Source: Adlercreutzia equolifaciens DSM 19450
GTDB lineage: Bacteria > Actinomycetota > Coriobacteriia > Coriobacteriales > Eggerthellaceae
Length of the DNA: 64,000 bases
Assembly (NCBI RefSeq): GCF_000478885.1
Contig: NC_022567.1
Span: 2,542,001 to 2,606,000 of the forward strand
Direction: 5' to 3'
The notes beneath the pieces were generated by a model that made no database searches, was not told the origin of the DNA, and was given only the letters and a program-made list of their open reading frames with translations. Each line of letters opens with the position of its first letter. The first letter of the stretch is position 1. This document shows, piece after piece, positions 61,144-64,000 of this stretch. A program made the translations under genes and the position numbers.

Positions 61144-61579
61144 GTGCGCCTCTTCTCCTCACGCAATTTCCCATTGACGGCTTCTATTATGCCGACGCCG
61201 CGATTTCCGTGGTGCCAACGTCCCGCACCCGTTTCATCCCTGTCACGCCCCCGTCACGTCTCGCGCTGCGGAAAAGCATCCCGGGCATCACAGGCCCATC
61301 GCCCCGTTCATTCGCGTACTGCCCCGTTCGGCAGAGCACGCAGGGAATTCGCGCAGGATTTTGCGATAGGGAGAACTCAACGGGCGCAAAAAGGGCGTTC
61401 ATACTCTCCCTATCGCAAAATCTTGCACACAACGATTCCGAAGCACTCTCCCTATCGCAAAATCCTGCACACTTGACCGCAGTTCGCCGCCAAACCGGAG
61501 GGCAGGCTCCGTCGCCCCCTGCCCCTGTACGCTATAATCTCGCCATCGGAAAAGCCGCACTGAAACCGAGGAGGTCTCA
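61144..61579. other. 436-bp divergent intergenic region
   Basis: Leader regions of the CPA1 and GMP synthase genes with the locus f repeat (61353-61468). No gene seen. Confidence 0.5.
61353..61468. repeat. Intergenic inverted-repeat element (locus f), three copies of TCTCCCTATCGCAAAATC
   Basis: 61353-61374 (inverted) is a perfect 22-nt complement of 61447-61468 and matches 61405-61426 at 21 of 22 positions. The second and third copies have the same orientation, 42 bp apart. Confidence 0.9.
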
Positions 61580-62560
61580 ATGGACGAGAACGTTCGCCCC
61601 GACGACATGGAGCGCATCACCACCCCCGAGCTGGCACAGGCGTTCATCGACGAACAGGTTGCCGCCATTCGCGAGCAGGTGGGCGACAAGAAGGTGCTGC
61701 TGGCGCTGTCCGGCGGCGTGGATTCCTCGGTGGTGGCGGCGCTGCTCATTAAGGCCATCGGGAAGAACCTCGTGTGCGTGCACGTGAACCACGGGCTTAT
61801 GCGCAAGGGCGAGTCCGAGCAGGTCATCGACGTGTTCCAGAACCAGATGGACGCGAACTTGGTGTACGTGGACGCCACCGACCGCTTCCTGGACCTTCTG
61901 GCCGACGTCGATGAGCCCGAGACCAAGCGCAGGATCATCGGCGGCGAGTTCATCCGCGTGTTCGAGGAGGAGGCCCGCAAGGTGGGCGACGAGGTGGACT
62001 TCCTCGCCCAGGGCACCATCTACCCCGACATTTTGGAGTCGAAGGACGGCGTGAAGGCCCACCACAACGTCGGCGGCCTGCCTGAGGACTTGCAGTTCGA
62101 CCTGGTGGAGCCCGTGAAGCTGCTGTACAAGGACGAGGTGCGCGTCGTCGGCCGCGAGCTGGGGCTGCCCGAGAACATGGTTGAGCGCCAGCCCTTCCCC
62201 GGCCCGGGCTTGGGTGTGCGTTGCCTCGGCGCCATCACTCGCGACCGACTGGAGGCCCTGCGCGAGGCCGACGCCATCGTCCGCGAAGAGATGGAAGCGG
62301 CGAACGTGGGCGCCTGGCAGTACTTCGCCGTGGTTCCCGACATGCGCGCCACCGGCGTGCGCGACGGCGTGCGCGCCTACGAGTGGCCGGCTATCATCCG
62401 CGCCATCAACACCGTGGACGTCATGACCGCCGAGGTGCCCGAGCTGGACTGGGCGCTCCTCAAGCGCATGACCGATCGCATCACCCACGAAGTCCCCGGC
62501 ATCTGCCGCGTCTGCTACGACCTGACCCCCAAGCCCGTGGGCACGGTCGAGTGGGAGTAA
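61580..62560 (+). CDS. guaA: GMP synthase ATP-pyrophosphatase subunit (no glutaminase domain)
   Basis: 326 residues. PP-loop LLALSGGVDSSVVAALL, then GTIYPDILES, HHNVGGLPEDLQFDLVEPVKLLYKDEVRVVGRELGLPE, RQPFPGPGLGVRC and the C-terminal dimerisation domain ending KPVGTVEWE, all standard GuaA. It aminates XMP to GMP. The class I glutamine amidotransferase domain of normal bacterial GuaA (about 190 N-terminal residues) is absent, and the start is well supported by GAGGAGGTC before the ATG. So this is the split form best known from archaea; the glutaminase must be encoded elsewhere, or ammonia is used directly. Confidence 0.93.
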   Translation: MDENVRPDDMERITTPELAQAFIDEQVAAIREQVGDKKVLLALSGGVDSSVVAALLIKAIGKNLVCVHVNHGLMRKGESEQVIDVFQNQMDANLVYVDATDRFLDLLADVDEPETKRRIIGGEFIRVFEEEARKVGDEVDFLAQGTIYPDILESKDGVKAHHNVGGLPEDLQFDLVEPVKLLYKDEVRVVGRELGLPENMVERQPFPGPGLGVRCLGAITRDRLEALREADAIVREEMEAANVGAWQYFAVVPDMRATGVRDGVRAYEWPAIIRAINTVDVMTAEVPELDWALLKRMTDRITHEVPGICRVCYDLTPKPVGTVEWE

Positions 62561-62687
62561 ATTGCGAGGTCAGAGGCATTTTTTTATCTAGTCTAATGTT
62601 TTGTAAATTTGTGTAATTTACACCCATTCCGGTAAAGAAAAGTTGTAAGCCGCTGGGAAAAGCTCTCAAACGGAAATCGCAGAATTC

Positions 62688-62717
62688 AGACCCGCCGAAG
62701 CCTCGGCGGGTCTTTTT
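62688..62717 (+). terminator. Rho-independent terminator downstream of the GMP synthase gene
   Basis: Eleven-pair stem AGACCCGCCGA/TCGGCGGGTCT, loop AGCC, followed by TTTTTA. It is 128 bp after the stop. Confidence 0.85.
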
Positions 62718-62778
62718 ATCCCAGGTGGGGCACGCTTTTTGGTTCTTCAGTATTAAGAGAATTCGAAAGAAGTGGAAA

Positions 62779-62800
62779 GTTTTGGAAAGCTTTCCAAAAC
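62779..62800. repeat. 22-bp perfect palindrome
   Basis: GTTTTGGAAAG followed by its exact complement CTTTCCAAAAC, no spacer. Confidence 0.8.
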
Positions 62801-62842
62801 AATGGTCTCGATAAACCACTTGCAACGATTGCTTGGGTGTGT

Positions 62843-63120
62843 TTTTCGCTCGAAAAGACAAAAATAGTACCATTTTGAACTCACCTCTAATTTGAGGTGT
62901 CGTTTTTCATGTTTGCCCAGTTCGGGATGGGGTGTAAAAATTCGGGCGGTACTATGAAAAAGGATGATTTTGAGCTCATTTCGGCGCAATTTGCGCTCTC
63001 TTCGAGATTTGAAAAACGGTACCGGGTAGCCAGAAGTCGCTCATAAAGACTTGAATATGAACCTAAAACAGAGACCTTTTGAGGACGGCAGGTGGTACCA
63101 TTCGTCGCTTTGTCGCTCGT
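62843..63120. repeat. Cluster of GGTAC-centred repeat units (locus h)
   Basis: Units at 62866-62874 (TAGTACCAT), 62946-62954 (GGTACTATG), 63018-63026 and 63092-63100 (TGGTACCAT). The outer two sit beside CGCTCGAAAAGAC (62848-62860) and its looser inverse GTCGCTTTGTCGCTCG (63104-63119). Related to locus d. Confidence 0.55.
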
Positions 63121-63195
63121 GTAATAGTTTCTGCCGTGAACAGAGAAGGACGCCAAACGGCGTCCTTAGAGGTGTATTGATATGGAGTTTGAGTC

Positions 63196-63405
63196 TTAAA
63201 GCCTGAACGACGATTTCCAGAACCTGTAGTCGTCCTCGCTCATCTGACCGCTCTTCAATTCCTCTTTTACATTATGCCAAGTGCTTATAGCCTGAGCCAT
63301 CTTCTGAGCTCCGTCGGCCTTCGGGTCGATGGATAGAGTGCCGTCCTCGTTAGGAGTGATGCCGATCGTGCGCTTGGCTACCTCCTTCGGCAGCCCGAAC
63401 CACAC
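63196..63405 (-). pseudogene. Hypothetical protein fragment, probably decayed
   Basis: 69 codons from GTG at 63405 with no good ribosome site; reads GLPKEVAKRTIGITPNEDGTLSIDPKADGAQKMAQAISTWHNVKEELKSGQ and looks like the C-terminal part of a real soluble protein. Two codons upstream in frame is TAG, and before it the frame reads RGTKHASPENA, so the original gene may have been longer and interrupted by a stop. A hairpin AAGGACGCC/GGCGTCCTT at 63147-63169 lies just after the stop, as for a normal gene end. I do not recognise the family. Confidence 0.4.
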
Positions 63406-63480
63406 GTGCTATGCGTTCTCGGGCGATGCGTGCTTCGTGCCGCGCGTGTGTTGCTCTATCGTCACAACCGGTTGCTACAT

Positions 63481-63567
63481 GAAGAGGGAAAAGGAAAGGC
63501 TGCTGCAGAATACATCGAGCTCGAGCGCAAGAACGCTGATTTCGACACGGAGTTCACTAGCGAATAG
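63481..63567 (+). pseudogene. Possible 3' end of a decayed gene
   Basis: The plus-strand frame ending at TAG 63565-63567 reads EEGKGKAAAEYIELERKNADFDTEFTSE, which has the composition of a genuine C-terminus, but upstream in the same frame the reading becomes Arg/Leu/Cys-rich and no start is seen. It may be a remnant. Confidence 0.25.
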
Positions 63568-63617
63568 CAACGAGCAGGCGATGCGCGCATACGTGCCGAG
63601 CAACCGAAAGGAGAATC

Positions 63618-63836
63618 ATGGCTTACACGACTTCCTCCACTCTGGGAGAGCTGATGGCCGATCCCCAGATCGTTGCCATCATAGAGAAGTACGTTCCCGG
63701 ATCCACAGAAGACCCTAACATGAAGAATGGAGGGAAGGTCAAGATCTCGACCTTCCTCAAATTCCCCCAAGCAGGCAAGAAGGGCTTCACGCCTGAAGTC
63801 ATGGACAAGATCCTCGAAGAAGCCAACGCTTTGTAG
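63618..63836 (+). CDS. Small conserved-looking protein of unknown function
   Basis: 72 residues with GAAAGGAGA correctly placed before the ATG. Sequence begins MAYTTSSTLGELMADPQIV and ends PEVMDKILEEANAL. From memory, a similar 70-residue module (TLGELMADP...IL.K..PG...) is found at the C-terminus of various hydrolases of gut bacteria; here it stands alone. It has no membrane segment. A terminator follows at 63862. Function unknown. Confidence 0.6.
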   Translation: MAYTTSSTLGELMADPQIVAIIEKYVPGSTEDPNMKNGGKVKISTFLKFPQAGKKGFTPEVMDKILEEANAL

Positions 63837-63861
63837 GAATCTAATAGCGCCCATAGAGCAC

Positions 63862-63894
63862 AGGGCTGGCGCGTTTCGCGCTGGCCCTCTTTTT
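63862..63894 (+). terminator. Rho-independent terminator of the 72-residue gene
   Basis: AGGGC-TG-GCGCG pairs with CGCGC-TG-GCCCT (TG/TG internal mismatch), followed by CTTTTT. Confidence 0.8.
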
Positions 63895-63908
63895 CAACCT
63901 CATTATGG

Positions 63909-63937
63909 TTTACAACTATATTGTTTAGATCTATACT
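63909..63937 (+). promoter_or_regulatory. Promoter of the gene at the right edge
   Basis: TTTACA (63909-63914) and TATACT (63932-63937) with a 17-bp spacer. ACAGA/TCTGT (63944-63958) just downstream may be an operator. Confidence 0.75.
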
Positions 63938-63975
63938 GTATTGACAGACAGCATCTGTAGAGAAAGGTTGACATC

Positions 63976-64000
63976 ATGCCAAACAAAGAAGATATGATGC
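63976..64000 (+). CDS. Start of a gene cut by the window edge
   Basis: ATG at 63976 with AGAAAGG eight bases upstream and a strong promoter 40 bp before; only MPNKEDMM is visible. No function can be assigned. Confidence 0.6.

Larger units (their letters stand above)
62561..63195. other. 635-bp A+T-richer intergenic stretch
   Basis: Holds the GMP synthase terminator, a 22-bp perfect palindrome (62779-62800), a short hairpin ACCTC/GAGGT at 62883-62899 and four GGTAC-centred units (62866-63098). The base composition is clearly lower in G+C than the rest of the window. A 270-bp minus-strand open frame (62887-63156) has no ribosome site or family character and I do not call it. Confidence 0.5.

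Noticed and set aside
61353..61468. CRISPR-like array suggested by repeated 22-mers
   Set aside because: Only three units, one inverted, with no uniform spacers and no cas genes in the window.
62887..63156. Minus-strand open frame of 89 codons in the low-G+C stretch
   Set aside because: No ribosome site; it runs through the repeat units and reads as random sequence.

Overview
The window (about 63% G+C) looks like chromosome from an anaerobic member of the Eggerthellaceae (Coriobacteriia; Eggerthella, Adlercreutzia and Gordonibacter are the obvious candidates). The assignment rests on the gene set: two Tat-exported molybdopterin oxidoreductases with four-cluster ferredoxin partners, a Tat-exported FAD fumarate-reductase-type protein with a divergent LysR regulator, a membrane-anchored LuxR regulator, an isochorismate-to-menaquinone cluster, and an NRAMP-related magnesium transporter of the kind I recall from Eggerthella lenta. 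No database search was possible, so genus-level placement is inference.

Layout. 0-3.4 kb: ispE (cut by the window edge), tadA, tRNA-Ser, citrate synthase, tRNA-Arg. 3.7-6.4 kb: a PRC/MgtE_N/CBS protein followed by an NRAMP-related metal transporter. 6.7-11.3 kb: a cysteine-poor Rrf2 regulator, an NhaC antiporter, a sodium:solute symporter and a small Ala-rich helical protein. 11.4-15.9 kb: menF-menD-menH. 16.4-18.0 kb: ACT protein, folE, mscL. 18.2-23.2 kb: molybdopterin oxidoreductase and ferredoxin, then a Crp/Fnr regulator and an MFS transporter, all on the minus strand. 23.4-29.0 kb: rlmH, exonuclease III, an LCP protein and a MurT-GatD fusion (peptidoglycan amidation). 29.4-32.2 kb: tRNA-Thr and a UvrA-like ABC protein. 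32.1-38.5 kb: a second Mo-enzyme cluster (MoCo/FeS/NrfD, LysR) followed by an unusual CX4CH cytochrome and a DUF4405 membrane protein. 38.7-44.8 kb: flavoprotein reductase, LysR, Fic protein, MATE pump, flavodoxin-fold oxidoreductase. 45.3-53.5 kb: DUF488, uracil permease, aminotransferase plus APC transporter, LuxR, VanZ-RDD, LOG protein. 53.5-61.1 kb: PAS-GGDEF, DUF2252, thioredoxin, MFS, CPA1 antiporter. 61.6-64 kb: a GMP synthase ATP-pyrophosphatase subunit, then a repeat-rich, lower-G+C stretch with small or decayed genes and the start of one more gene.

How it fits together. Menaquinone made by MenFDH is the expected electron carrier for the NrfD-type and DUF4405 membrane modules, which feed extracytoplasmic Mo and flavin reductases: an anaerobic-respiration lifestyle with several alternative acceptors, each with its own regulator (Crp/Fnr, LysR, LysR).

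The most interesting non-gene signal is a set of intergenic elements at six or more loci. Each has two arms that match each other well (81-100%) across a 70-120 nt centre, while arms at different loci are only loosely alike. Other notable points are the MurT-GatD single-chain fusion, the Mg-type NRAMP with its CBS partner, a 22-bp operator sitting near -41.5 upstream of a Mo-enzyme gene, and a perfect 12-bp-arm operator upstream of the Fic gene.
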